From positions 271,177 to 335,176 of the forward strand of contig BOKF01000005.1 in assembly GCA_016860845.1 (NCBI GenBank): a DNA stretch of 64,000 nucleotides. Direction: 5' to 3'. The notes beneath the pieces are model-generated. The model made no database searches. It was not told the origin of the DNA and saw only the letters and a list, made by a program, of their open reading frames with translations. This document shows positions 43,917-52,464 of the stretch, in pieces. Position 1 is the stretch's first letter, and each line of letters starts with the position of its first letter. The DNA comes from Chloroflexota bacterium (GTDB taxonomy: Bacteria > Chloroflexota > Anaerolineae > 4572-78 > J111). The position numbers and the translations under genes are program-made.

Positions 43917-44330
43917 GTGAAAGATTTCCATATTGACCGCGAATTTTTAGGGCAGGGCCTGGTTTTTCCCCTCCAGGTAAATCCCCGGGGCGAAATTGCC
44001 CTGGCCCGGGGCGAGCTGGATATCCAGCAATCCATTAAGATTATTCTGGGCACGATGCCGGGCGAACGGGTCATGCGCCCGGAGTTTGGCTGCCGGATTC
44101 ACGAGCTGGTCTTTGCCCCGCGCGATGCGGCCACCGAGGGGCTGGCCATTTATTACGTTGAGCAGGCCTTAGGCCGGTGGGAACCCCGGATTGAACTCCA
44201 GGAAGTCAATGTTTTAGACGACCCCCACCATGACGGGGCCATGCTCATTGAAATCAAATATCGCATCAAAGCGACTCACGACGAACGCAGTATTGTCTAT
44301 CCCTTCTATCTTTCCGGTGAAGAAGAGTAG
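43917..44330 (+). CDS. baseplate wedge protein gp25-like (Afp9-like)
   Basis: The 137-residue GPW/gp25 family protein has the family core QQSIKIILGTMPGERVMRPE followed by FGCRIHELVF, and a final IEIKYRIKATHDERSIVYPF segment. It forms the wedge that nucleates the sheath on the baseplate. The start is GTG with GAGGAGGAG just upstream. Confidence 0.92.
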   Translation: MKDFHIDREFLGQGLVFPLQVNPRGEIALARGELDIQQSIKIILGTMPGERVMRPEFGCRIHELVFAPRDAATEGLAIYYVEQALGRWEPRIELQEVNVLDDPHHDGAMLIEIKYRIKATHDERSIVYPFYLSGEEE

Positions 44331-44391
44331 TCAGTAGTCAGTAACCAGTAATCAGAGAAAAATTTTCTGACTACTGACTACTGACGACTAA
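44327..44391. repeat. intergenic tandem-unit hairpin, GTAGTCA type
   Basis: GTAGTCAGTAGTCAGTAACC on the left and CTGACTACTGACTACTGACG on the right are exact 7-nt tandem units on both arms. The left arm begins within the gp25 stop codon. Confidence 0.8.
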
Positions 44392-44407
44392 TTTCAGAGG
44401 AGTGTTC

Positions 44408-44527
44408 ATGAGCGTACCGCACGCCACCGATAATGAAAAAGTAGCAGAAGCGCAAGGTGACAGGGATGTATTTACCCCTGTCTACTGTCTACTGTCTACC
44501 GTTTACTATTTTCTTAGGAGCTAACTA
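44408..44527 (+). other. orphan 39-codon frame interrupted by a repeat
   Basis: GAGGAG then ATG at 44408 opens MSVPHATDNEKVAEAQGDRD, which runs through the family A repeat and stops at TAA 44525. The first 11 codons look like the start of a leader displaced when the repeat entered between an existing ribosome site and the baseplate J gene. It is probably not a functional gene. Confidence 0.3.
44441..44510. repeat. intergenic heptamer-type hairpin repeat, family A copy 4
   Basis: GTAGCAGAAGCGCAAGGTGA on the left and GTCTACT, GTCTACT, GTCTACC, GTTTACT on the right. It ends with CTATTTTC directly before TTAGGAG of the baseplate J gene, as in copy 3. Confidence 0.75.
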
Positions 44528-44530
44528 ACA

Positions 44531-46630
44531 ATGTCCTTGCCAGAACCCATTTTGGATGACTTGCGCTTTCAGCGAGACCTGGTTGATGAAGCCCGGCGGC
44601 GGATCATCCGCTACTGTCCCGAGTGGACCGACTACAATTTGAGCGATCCCGGCATCACCTTGATCGAACTGTTTGCCTGGATGACCGAGATGATCGTCTA
44701 TCGGCTAAACCGAGTGCCGGAAAAAAATTACATCAAATTTATGGAACTGTTGGGAATCCATCTTCGCCCCGCCAGCAGCGCTCGTACCGAGCTGACCTTC
44801 TGGCTGTCAACGCCCTTCCCGGTTGGCCCGGACGATAACACCACGACAACCGTGCCACAAGGCACCGAAGTTGCTACCCGGCGCACCGAAGATGAGGCCG
44901 AAATCACCTTTACCACCGACGAACGCCTGACCATTGTTCCGCCGCAGCCGACCCAGGTTCGCCGTGACACTGACTTTAATAAAAATTACCTGCCCCGCCT
45001 GGGGATTGAAACCTTTTACGCCTTCACCCAGGACCGGCCCCAGCAAGGCGACACCTTTTACCTGGGCTTTGACGAAACTCAAAATATTAGCGGCCATATC
45101 CTCCAGCTCAATTTTACCTGCGAGCGGACCCAGGCGGTCGGCATTAAGCGGGAAGACCCGCCGTTGGTGTGGGAATGTTCGGTGGGGGAGGGCCAGTGGG
45201 AAGAACTGCCGTTGAGCACGCGGCCCGGCGAAAAAGATACGACCGGCGGCCTGAATAATCCCGAAGGCAAGCTGGTCCTGTACCTGCCGCTGTCCCTGCG
45301 CCCCGACCAGGTCTATGGCCGCAATGCTTTTTGGCTGCGCTGCCGGGTGGAACAGCGCCGTCCCGAGCAGGGCATGTATACCGAGTCGCCCCGTATCCTC
45401 GACGTCAAAGCCTATACCCTGGGCGCGGCTACCCGCGCCACCCACGCCGTCATTGTCCGTGACGAGGTGTTGGGCCGCAGCAACGGCGATCCTGGTCAGA
45501 TCTTCCGGCTGCAAAATACCCCGGTGCTGGCCTTGCAGCCGGGTGAAACGGTCGAGATCGAGGAAAAACAGGCGGGCGAAATCGTCTTTGTGCCCTGGCA
45601 GGTTGTGCCGGATTTTGCCACGTCGGAGCGCTACGACCGCCACTTTAGCCTGGACACTGCCAGCGGCGAGGTGACGTTTAGCCCGGCGGTGCGCCAGCGG
45701 GATGGCTCGGTGCGCCAGTATGGCCGCGTGCCCGAAGCGGGCCGGTTGATCCGCTTTACCCGCTACCGGCACGGCGGCGGCTACGTGGGCAATGTCCCGG
45801 CGGACAAGCTCCAGGCCCTCAAATCATCCATTGCCTATATAGACCGGGTGACGAATTTGCACCGGGCCAGGGGCGGGCGCGACCAGGAAAGCCTGGACGA
45901 GGTCAAGCTGCGGGCGCGGCGGGAACTGCGGGCGCAGCAGCGGGCTGTCACTGCTGAAGATTATGAGGACCTGACCAAGGGAGCCAGCCGGACCATTGCC
46001 CGGGTCAAGTGCAATGCCCCCAAGGCGAGCAGCGGTTCGCTGCCGCCGGGCATGGTCGAACTGCTGATTGTGCCGGCGGCCAGTGACGCGCTGCGGGCCG
46101 GCGATTTGTCCAAGCTCTATCTGGAGCCTGGCCTGCGCGACGAAATCGAGGCCCATCTGGACCAGTACCGGCTGCTGACCACAACCCTGCGCATCCGGGA
46201 GCCGAATTACGTGGGGGTTAAAGTCTATGCCGAGATTGTCCCCTCGGAGTACAGCCGGCCCGAAATCGTTCGTGCCCGTGTGGCCGAAAGCCTGCGCCAT
46301 TTCATCTCGCCGCTGGCCCTGGAAGGGGAGGGATACTCTCAGAACGGCCTCCTGGGGCCGGATTGGGAAGGCTGGCCTTTTGGCCGTGACCTGTACGTGG
46401 CCGAGATTTTCTCGCTGATCCAGCAAATTCCGGGCGTCAAACACGTGATTGACGTGCAACTGCACCAGCGGCCCGTCACCCCCAGCGCCGAAACGTCATT
46501 GCAGGCGGAAGATGACGGCGCGGAGGCCAAGACCAAGCCCTTGACCCAGGTCTCCCAGCGCATGGTCCGCGTCCCGGCCGATACGCTGTTGTGCTCGTTG
46601 GAGCATGAGATTCAGTTGGTAGAGTTGTGA
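44531..46630 (+). CDS. baseplate J-like protein (Afp11-like)
   Basis: This 699-residue putative baseplate assembly protein starts with the typical DDLRFQRDLVDEARRRIIRY, EWTDYNLSDPGITLIELFAW and ELLGIHLRPASSARTELTFW, and has the J-like C-terminal region (ARRELRAQQRAVTAEDYEDL, VELLIVPAA, then a RPEIVRARVAESLRHFISPL helix). It forms the wedge ring around the hub, corresponding to T4 gp6. Length agrees with Afp11-type proteins in non-enterobacterial loci. TTAGGAG precedes the ATG. Confidence 0.92.
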   Translation: MSLPEPILDDLRFQRDLVDEARRRIIRYCPEWTDYNLSDPGITLIELFAWMTEMIVYRLNRVPEKNYIKFMELLGIHLRPASSARTELTFWLSTPFPVGPDDNTTTTVPQGTEVATRRTEDEAEITFTTDERLTIVPPQPTQVRRDTDFNKNYLPRLGIETFYAFTQDRPQQGDTFYLGFDETQNISGHILQLNFTCERTQAVGIKREDPPLVWECSVGEGQWEELPLSTRPGEKDTTGGLNNPEGKLVLYLPLSLRPDQVYGRNAFWLRCRVEQRRPEQGMYTESPRILDVKAYTLGAATRATHAVIVRDEVLGRSNGDPGQIFRLQNTPVLALQPGETVEIEEKQAGEIVFVPWQVVPDFATSERYDRHFSLDTASGEVTFSPAVRQRDGSVRQYGRVPEAGRLIRFTRYRHGGGYVGNVPADKLQALKSSIAYIDRVTNLHRARGGRDQESLDEVKLRARRELRAQQRAVTAEDYEDLTKGASRTIARVKCNAPKASSGSLPPGMVELLIVPAASDALRAGDLSKLYLEPGLRDEIEAHLDQYRLLTTTLRIREPNYVGVKVYAEIVPSEYSRPEIVRARVAESLRHFISPLALEGEGYSQNGLLGPDWEGWPFGRDLYVAEIFSLIQQIPGVKHVIDVQLHQRPVTPSAETSLQAEDDGAEAKTKPLTQVSQRMVRVPADTLLCSLEHEIQLVEL

Positions 46631-46667
46631 GTGGTTTATCACTATCTCGGTGAAAAACCAATTTACA

Positions 46668-46735
46668 GACAGGATTTACAAGATTAACAAGATTTTTTAA
46701 CTCCTTCATCCTGGAAATCCTGTTAATCTTGTCAA
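46668..46735. repeat. intergenic hairpin with ACAAGATTA-type tandem units
   Basis: ACAGGATTTACAAGATTAAC on the left and TCCTGTTAATCTTGTC on the right form an imperfect hairpin between the J and I genes. The unit is about 9-10 nt rather than 7. This motif type is known widely as a dispersed intergenic repeat. Confidence 0.65.
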
Positions 46736-46747
46736 AAAAGTAGATTT

Positions 46748-47749
46748 ATGCCAAACACGACACTAAACCAAACATCCTTGACCGTCGCCCATGTGGCCGA
46801 CCACAACCGGCGCTACCCCGGCGAAAGCGTGACCTTTTACACGCGCCTGGAGGCTCATGAAACGCTCTCTGACGTGAGCCTGAGCGTGACCCTGCCGCCC
46901 GAACTGCGGGTCGAAAGCTACCGGGCGATGTCGCCGGTCTCGTCCAACGGCCATGTCGGGCTGATCCTGCCGGAGATCGAAATCGGGACAGGTGGGACGG
47001 AGCTGCTCTGGCATGTGGGCCAGTCAGTACCCGCCGGCAGCCGCTATGAGTATACGGTGCAGGCGCGGGTTGCCTCAGTGGATTATGAGCAGTTCCTGGA
47101 AAGCGAGGCCGTGGCGACGGCGGCGACCGGCCGGCGTGAAGCGGCGGCGGCGGAAGAAAGCTTGACCATTGCCGTGGCGACCCGGGGGAATTACCTGCAA
47201 TATTTGCCGGGGATTTACGAAGACGACGACTTGATGAGCCGTTTCCTGATGTTCTTTGAAAGCTTCTGGGCGCCCATCGAGGGCCAGCTTGAGGTTCTGC
47301 CGCTCTATTTTGATCCTCGGATGACCACGCCAGATTTTCTGCCCTGGCTGGCCTCCTGGATTGACCTGGCCCTGGACGAGCAGTGGCCGGAGGATAAACG
47401 GCGGCGCTTGCTCCAGTCCGCTGCCGCCCTCTACCGCAAACGAGGCACCAAACGCGGGCTGCAAGAGCACCTGGAAATCTACACCGGCGAGCAGGCTCAA
47501 ATCATTGAGCGCCGGGCAGAAAATTTTCGATTGGGGCCAAAAGCGCGATTGGGTCCGGGTGTGGCTCTGGGCAGCGACAATCTGCCCCACACCTTTATTG
47601 TGAGCTTACGTTTACCGCCGATTGTCAGCGGGGCGGGACCGGAAGAAGACGCCCGGCAGGAGCAGGTGCGCCGGCGGACGATCGAAGCGATTATCGAAGC
47701 CAGCAAGCCGGCTCACACCGGGTATACGTTACGGCTTGAAACAATATAA
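46748..47749 (+). CDS. phage tail protein I-like baseplate protein
   Basis: The 333-residue protein has an N-terminal DUF11-like beta domain (about 10-135) and a C-terminal tail-protein-I domain (about 150-333: YLQYLPGIYEDDDLMSRFLM, WLASWIDLALDEQWPEDKRR, LYRKRGTKRGLQEHLEIYTG). The latter forms baseplate arms near fibres. The closing helix RRRTIEAIIEASKPAHTGYT is standard. It corresponds to the T4 gp7/P2 gpI position in eCIS operons. Confidence 0.88.
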   Translation: MPNTTLNQTSLTVAHVADHNRRYPGESVTFYTRLEAHETLSDVSLSVTLPPELRVESYRAMSPVSSNGHVGLILPEIEIGTGGTELLWHVGQSVPAGSRYEYTVQARVASVDYEQFLESEAVATAATGRREAAAAEESLTIAVATRGNYLQYLPGIYEDDDLMSRFLMFFESFWAPIEGQLEVLPLYFDPRMTTPDFLPWLASWIDLALDEQWPEDKRRRLLQSAAALYRKRGTKRGLQEHLEIYTGEQAQIIERRAENFRLGPKARLGPGVALGSDNLPHTFIVSLRLPPIVSGAGPEEDARQEQVRRRTIEAIIEASKPAHTGYTLRLETI

Positions 47750-47767
47750 ACTACAGAGGTTAAAACC

Positions 47768-48895
47768 GTGAGCAGAGAAGAGGCTTTACAGCAGTTCCCC
47801 CTCAAAAAGATCAAGGCCAACAACGGCATGGCCGTGACCGCCGAAGTTTGGGAAGAGGCGCATGAATATCATACCTCCCAGCAGCGGCTGCATGCGTTGT
47901 TCAGCCACGGGCCGGGCATAATTTCGGGCCTGGATGTGATTGCCAGCGACCCGCCTGATACCTCGGTCTATATCCTGCCGGGGATTGCCGTAGATACCAC
48001 CGGCCAGGTGATCGTGCTGCCGCAGCCGGTCTCCTATGATATTGGCGATGAGATGGAAGGGCTGCTCTACGTGCTGCTCAGTTACGGTGAAAGCCGTCCC
48101 CGGCCTGCCGATGGGACAGGCCAGGCCGATGGGGTCATGTACGTCCATACCGAATTTTCCATTTTTGCCCGGACTACGCTGCCAGGCACGCCGGCGATTG
48201 AACTGGCGCGCATCCAGCGGCACAGTCGCGAAGCTGCTTTTCATGACGCCGAAAATCCAAGCAAACCCGGCGCCGACGAGATTGATTTGCGCTTCCGCCA
48301 GGAGGTCGGCGCGCCTCGTGAAGCCACGGTGGCTGTTTGCTACCTGGGGGAAGGGGACAAGCAGCATGGGCTGGGGGCCAGTTACCTGGCTCGCGCCCTC
48401 AATTATTCCGGGCGTTACCGGGTGCTGATTAACGATGATGTAGCTGTGGCTCCCGGGGTAGAGAAAAGCACCCTGATCTATCTGGTCGGAACGGGTAAAT
48501 TTGAATTGAGCCGGGGCCAGATCAACGGCCTGACCAATTATGTCCAAAAAGGCCATGGCACACTGCTCATTGAAGCCGGCAATGCCGAAGCCGCAGCGGC
48601 CTTTAAAAATTTCCTGAGTACGAGCGGCTTTGAGCTGGAGGCCCCGGCCTCTGATCACCGTTTGCTGACCGAACCGTTCCTATTTGGCGCTGCGCCAGAC
48701 GGCTATGAAACCCAGGGCAAGCCCCAGGTGTTGGTTGGAGAGGGAGTGATTTTTAGCACCTGCGAGTATGGCCGGCTGTGGCAGGGGGAACGCCGGAGCG
48801 GCCCGGCCTCGCGTGAGGAGATCCGTTCGGCCATGGAGTGGGGTGGCAATATTATCTCTTACGCCCTGGAACGCCAGCGGCGAGCAGGGAAATAA
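47768..48895 (+). CDS. eCIS baseplate-associated protein with DUF4159-like C-terminal domain
   Basis: The 375-residue protein (GTG start) has an N-terminal half like tail-fibre/baseplate accessory proteins (about 1-200: HALFSHGPGIISGLDVIASD, then SVYILPGIAVDTTGQVIVLP) and a C-terminal half (about 205-370) resembling DUF4159, a glutamine-amidotransferase-like fold (LINDDVAVA, LTNYVQKGHGTLLIEAG, IFSTCEYGRLW, GGNIISYALE). What the amidotransferase-like part does in a particle is unknown. It follows the I gene by 18 bp. Confidence 0.65.
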   Translation: MSREEALQQFPLKKIKANNGMAVTAEVWEEAHEYHTSQQRLHALFSHGPGIISGLDVIASDPPDTSVYILPGIAVDTTGQVIVLPQPVSYDIGDEMEGLLYVLLSYGESRPRPADGTGQADGVMYVHTEFSIFARTTLPGTPAIELARIQRHSREAAFHDAENPSKPGADEIDLRFRQEVGAPREATVAVCYLGEGDKQHGLGASYLARALNYSGRYRVLINDDVAVAPGVEKSTLIYLVGTGKFELSRGQINGLTNYVQKGHGTLLIEAGNAEAAAAFKNFLSTSGFELEAPASDHRLLTEPFLFGAAPDGYETQGKPQVLVGEGVIFSTCEYGRLWQGERRSGPASREEIRSAMEWGGNIISYALERQRRAGK

Positions 48896-48966
48896 TTGTA
48901 AATCGTGAATTGTCAATTGTGAATGGTTAACGAAGTTCACAATTCATCATTTACAATTCACAATTA
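48894..48966. repeat. intergenic tandem-unit hairpin, AATTGTG type
   Basis: AATCGTGAATTGTCAATTGT on the left and TTCATCATTTACAATTCACA on the right form an A/T-rich hairpin with 7-nt steps, closely like the ATTACAATT-type short tandem repeats of cyanobacteria. It fills the gap before the methyltransferase gene. Confidence 0.75.
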
Positions 48967-48973
48967 AAGAGAT

Positions 48974-50572
48974 ATGAACCATAACAAGTATACAAGTTAT
49001 GACGATATTCCCTACCCGCACCTGTCCTACTTGCACAGCCACCCCGATCGCCTGGCGACGCTGGCCACGCTGTTAGGGATGGCGCCGGCTCCGGTCAAGC
49101 ACTGCCGGGTGCTGGAATTAGGCTGCGCCGGCGGCGGGAATCTCATCCCGATGGCCTATGGCCTGCCGGAGAGCGAGTTTGTGGGGATTGATCTTTCCGC
49201 CCGCCAGGTTGCCGAGGGCCAGGCGGCGATTGCGGCCCTGGGTCTGCCGAATATTACCCTCAAACCGTTGAATATCCTGGAGGTCAATGCCGGCTGGGGG
49301 CAGTTTGATTACATCATCACCCACGGCATCTATTCCTGGGTGCCTCCGGCGGTGCAGGATAAAATCATGGAAATCTGCCGGCAAAACCTGGCCCCGCAGG
49401 GAGTGGCTTACATCAGCTACAACACCTACCCCGGCTGGCGCATGCTCGGCCTGGCCAGGGAGATGATGCTGTTTCACACCCGCCACATGACCGACCCCCA
49501 CGAGCGGTCGGTTGAGGCGCGGCGGCTGCTCAAATTTATCGCCGAGGCCGTGCCGACAGCTAACAGTGCCTACGGCGGTTTTCTCAAAAAGTATGCCCAG
49601 TCGCTGACCGGGGAGTCAGAAGGGACCAACCCCAAGCTCGATGCCTTGTTTCTGCACGACGAGCTGGCTGAGGTCAATGACCCGCTTTATTTCCATGAGT
49701 TTATGGCGCGAGCTACCAGCCACGGCCTGCAATTTCTGGCTGAAGCCGAATTTGGGGCTATGCTGGCCAGCAATCTGCCGGATGAAGTGGCCGAAACCAT
49801 CAACCGCATCTCGAACGATTTGATTGACGTGGAGCAGTACCTGGATTTTTTGCACAATCGCACCTTTCGGATGACCCTGCTGTGCCATGAGGAAATCTCC
49901 TTGCAGCGCAAGCTCAGGCCCGAGCAGGTGACTGCCTTTTACCTGGCCTCGCGGGCCGCCCCTGTTTCCGAGCAGCCCGATATTCACTCGAACTCGGTCG
50001 AGAAGTTTCGCGGCCCCGATGAAGCGACCTTATCAACCGATCACCCGGTGAGCAAGGCGGCCCTGTTGCGCCTGACCGAGATTTGGCCGCAGTCCATGCT
50101 GTTTGATGATCTTTTGACGGCCGCCTACGAGCGTTTGGGTCGAGAGGCGGATGAGACCGGCGCTGATGCCCAGGTGCTCGGTTCGACGGTGCTTACCGCC
50201 TACGGCTACAGTGAAAATCTGATGGAACTGCACCTGCATGCGCCGAATTTTGTCCAGGAAGTGAGCGAACGGCCTGTCGCCAGCCCGGTGGCGCGCTGGC
50301 AGGTCAAAAGCGGCCTCAGAGTGACCAATCTGCGCCACGAACGGGTCAATTTGGACCCTTTTGAAGGCTTTTTGCTCCATCGTCTCGACGGCTGCCACGA
50401 CCGGGCGGCGCTGCTGGAGGCGCTGCTGGCAGGGCCGGTGGCCAAGGGTGATTTGGTCTTGAATCTGGATGGCGCTCCGGTAACAGACAAGACCCAATTC
50501 CAGACCATGCTGGCCGAGGAATTGGAAGTAAAACTGCACTGGCTGGCCCATGTGGCCTTGTTGACAGCTTAA
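48974..50572 (+). CDS. class I SAM-dependent methyltransferase with regulatory domain
   Basis: The 532-residue protein has an N-terminal Rossmann methyltransferase domain (about 25-215; motif I VLELGCAGGGNLIPMA, then FVGIDLSARQVAEGQ), the methyltransferase regulatory domain region (about 215-310), and a helical/winged C-terminal part (about 345-530). This layout is known from bacterial proteins annotated as methyltransferase regulatory domain-containing, thought to modify proteins. Its presence in the particle operon suggests methylation of a particle or partner protein, but no substrate can be read. AAAGAG precedes the ATG. Confidence 0.85.
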   Translation: MNHNKYTSYDDIPYPHLSYLHSHPDRLATLATLLGMAPAPVKHCRVLELGCAGGGNLIPMAYGLPESEFVGIDLSARQVAEGQAAIAALGLPNITLKPLNILEVNAGWGQFDYIITHGIYSWVPPAVQDKIMEICRQNLAPQGVAYISYNTYPGWRMLGLAREMMLFHTRHMTDPHERSVEARRLLKFIAEAVPTANSAYGGFLKKYAQSLTGESEGTNPKLDALFLHDELAEVNDPLYFHEFMARATSHGLQFLAEAEFGAMLASNLPDEVAETINRISNDLIDVEQYLDFLHNRTFRMTLLCHEEISLQRKLRPEQVTAFYLASRAAPVSEQPDIHSNSVEKFRGPDEATLSTDHPVSKAALLRLTEIWPQSMLFDDLLTAAYERLGREADETGADAQVLGSTVLTAYGYSENLMELHLHAPNFVQEVSERPVASPVARWQVKSGLRVTNLRHERVNLDPFEGFLLHRLDGCHDRAALLEALLAGPVAKGDLVLNLDGAPVTDKTQFQTMLAEELEVKLHWLAHVALLTA

Positions 50573-50612
50573 GATTTTACGATTTCCCGAATACATGAGA
50601 GGGACCAATCTG

Positions 50613-52418
50613 ATGGGTGAGGAAAGTAGATTAGCCGTTATTAACCGGGAAGGCTGGGAGAAAGAATACCTGTTAAAAAAGAATATCATCCATATCGGCA
50701 GCGACGCCCGCAGTGACATCGTTTTGGAAGAAAAACATGGCAGCGGCGTTGCCCCGCTGCACATTCAGCTCATTGCCACTGCCGAAGGAGGCCAGAGCTA
50801 CCGCCTGGTCAATCTGGGCTACAATGATATTATTCTCGGCCCAAACGGCGAGCGGACCTTACCCCCGCGTGCCACCTACGATCTGGTCGCAGGTGATAAG
50901 CTGAAGGTCGGCGATTTTACCCTCATTTATCAGGGCCAGAGTGCGGCAGCCCTGCCCACAAGCAGCAGCGGCCAGCGGATTGGCTTAAGCCTTTCTATGG
51001 CCCGGACTCAGATAGCGCCGCACCAATCGGCGAGCGGCGTCCTGACGGTGCGCAACCTGGGCGATAAGGGCGGGGTAAAAATTAACCTGGAATTGGAAGG
51101 GTTGGAGCCGGATTGCTACCACCTTGAGCCGGGACCGATGTTATCTTCCGGGGCAGAAAAGGAGGTCCTTTTCTTCATCCGCCACTATGGTCATAAACCT
51201 CTTGCCGGCAGCTACCCCATTAAGATTCACGCGACTGCCCCCAACGCCTACCCGGCCGATTTTGTGAGCGTCTCGCAGACGATCCAGATACTGCCCTTTT
51301 ACAGCCATAAGTTGCGGCTCCTTATTCCAGATGAGGCCAAGGCCAGGCAGGTTCCTGCGCCGCCGCCAGCGCCGGAATCAGCGCCGGTTGCTGCCGCCCC
51401 GGTTGAGCCGGTACCGGAGCCGGAGCTGCCTGTGCCTGTCGCCCCGGTGCTGGCGAATTCAGCCAACGGAAACTTTGCCCCGGCTGGCGAATCTAACCCT
51501 GCGCCGGCGGTTACTTCGGCTGATGATTGGTGGGCGGCAGAGACTGAACCTGAGCCGCAAGTCACCCGGGTTAGCTCGTCTCCCCTGGTAACTCCCCCGC
51601 CCAGCGGGGTTGAGCTGGCGGCAGTGACATCGCCTGAGTCTCAGCCGAAGGAAGACATAGTCTCTCCTGAGGTTGAAGTGGTTGAAGTTGAGGCCAAAGA
51701 ACTCCCGCCAGCAGAGGCGCATCCTGCCGCCCCGGCAGTGGTAGAACAGGAGATTGAGGTTGTAGCTGTTCCCGGTGCGGTGCAGCCTGCCCTGCCTGTT
51801 GAACCTGATGTGGCGGGAATGGGGATCGCTCCAACCCCGGTTGAAGCTCAAAGGGTAGAACGTGCTTTACCGGTTGAGGTCCAAATCAGCCCCGCGCCGC
51901 CGATGCAGGCCGAGCCAATCTCACCGGCTGAAATTTCTACCTCCCCGGTTGCTGAGGAAGCGCTGAGTGCAGCCGAGTCCGGCTCACCTCTGTTACCGGC
52001 CGTCACTTCCCAGACAGACCAGCCTGCCTTACCTGAGGCGACTGTGACGCGGGAAGAGATCAGTCCGGCAGAGCCAGCACCCGAACCGCCCCAGGTAAAG
52101 GAAAGCGGTCCCGCCATGCTTCCGGTCAAAGATGAGGCGAAGCGTCCTTCGCCGCGAGAGGCTAAACCCCGGCGTCCCCGAACAAAGACGAGCGCTCAAG
52201 CCAAAATAAAAGTCGAGCCAAAGCCCGTTACCGAACCGCCGGCCGAAGATTGGTGGGGAGAAGGAAGTGAAGCCGGCCTGGCTGAGGCAGAGGACAAACC
52301 CAAAGCGATCAAGCTTAAAGCCTCAACCCAGGCTCCGGCCAGGGAAACTGCGCCGCCAACCCAAGCCGGCGCTGCGCCACAAGACGAGGATTGGTGGGCT
52401 GACAGTGAAAGCAAATAA
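50613..52418 (+). CDS. FHA-domain protein with acidic Pro-rich tail and repeated DWW motifs
   Basis: The 601-residue protein has an FHA-like domain (about 15-105: IIHIGSDARSDIVLEEKHGS, VAPLHIQL), an Ig-like domain (about 120-225), then a long Pro/Ala/Glu-rich tail. The tail repeats a short motif three times: ADDWWAAE, AEDWWGEG and DEDWWADSE, the last at the C-terminus. Start chosen at ATG 50613 (GAGAGGG upstream); 50595 is the alternative. The usual Arg/Ser/His of phosphothreonine-binding FHA domains are only partly present. It has no membrane segment, so it could bridge cytoplasmic particle parts to the FHA membrane proteins. Confidence 0.75.
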   Translation: MGEESRLAVINREGWEKEYLLKKNIIHIGSDARSDIVLEEKHGSGVAPLHIQLIATAEGGQSYRLVNLGYNDIILGPNGERTLPPRATYDLVAGDKLKVGDFTLIYQGQSAAALPTSSSGQRIGLSLSMARTQIAPHQSASGVLTVRNLGDKGGVKINLELEGLEPDCYHLEPGPMLSSGAEKEVLFFIRHYGHKPLAGSYPIKIHATAPNAYPADFVSVSQTIQILPFYSHKLRLLIPDEAKARQVPAPPPAPESAPVAAAPVEPVPEPELPVPVAPVLANSANGNFAPAGESNPAPAVTSADDWWAAETEPEPQVTRVSSSPLVTPPPSGVELAAVTSPESQPKEDIVSPEVEVVEVEAKELPPAEAHPAAPAVVEQEIEVVAVPGAVQPALPVEPDVAGMGIAPTPVEAQRVERALPVEVQISPAPPMQAEPISPAEISTSPVAEEALSAAESGSPLLPAVTSQTDQPALPEATVTREEISPAEPAPEPPQVKESGPAMLPVKDEAKRPSPREAKPRRPRTKTSAQAKIKVEPKPVTEPPAEDWWGEGSEAGLAEAEDKPKAIKLKASTQAPARETAPPTQAGAAPQDEDWWADSESK

Positions 52419-52464
52419 TTACGGAGGAGGTGCGCCTCGGGGTGGGGTGCATTAGAGAGAAGAG

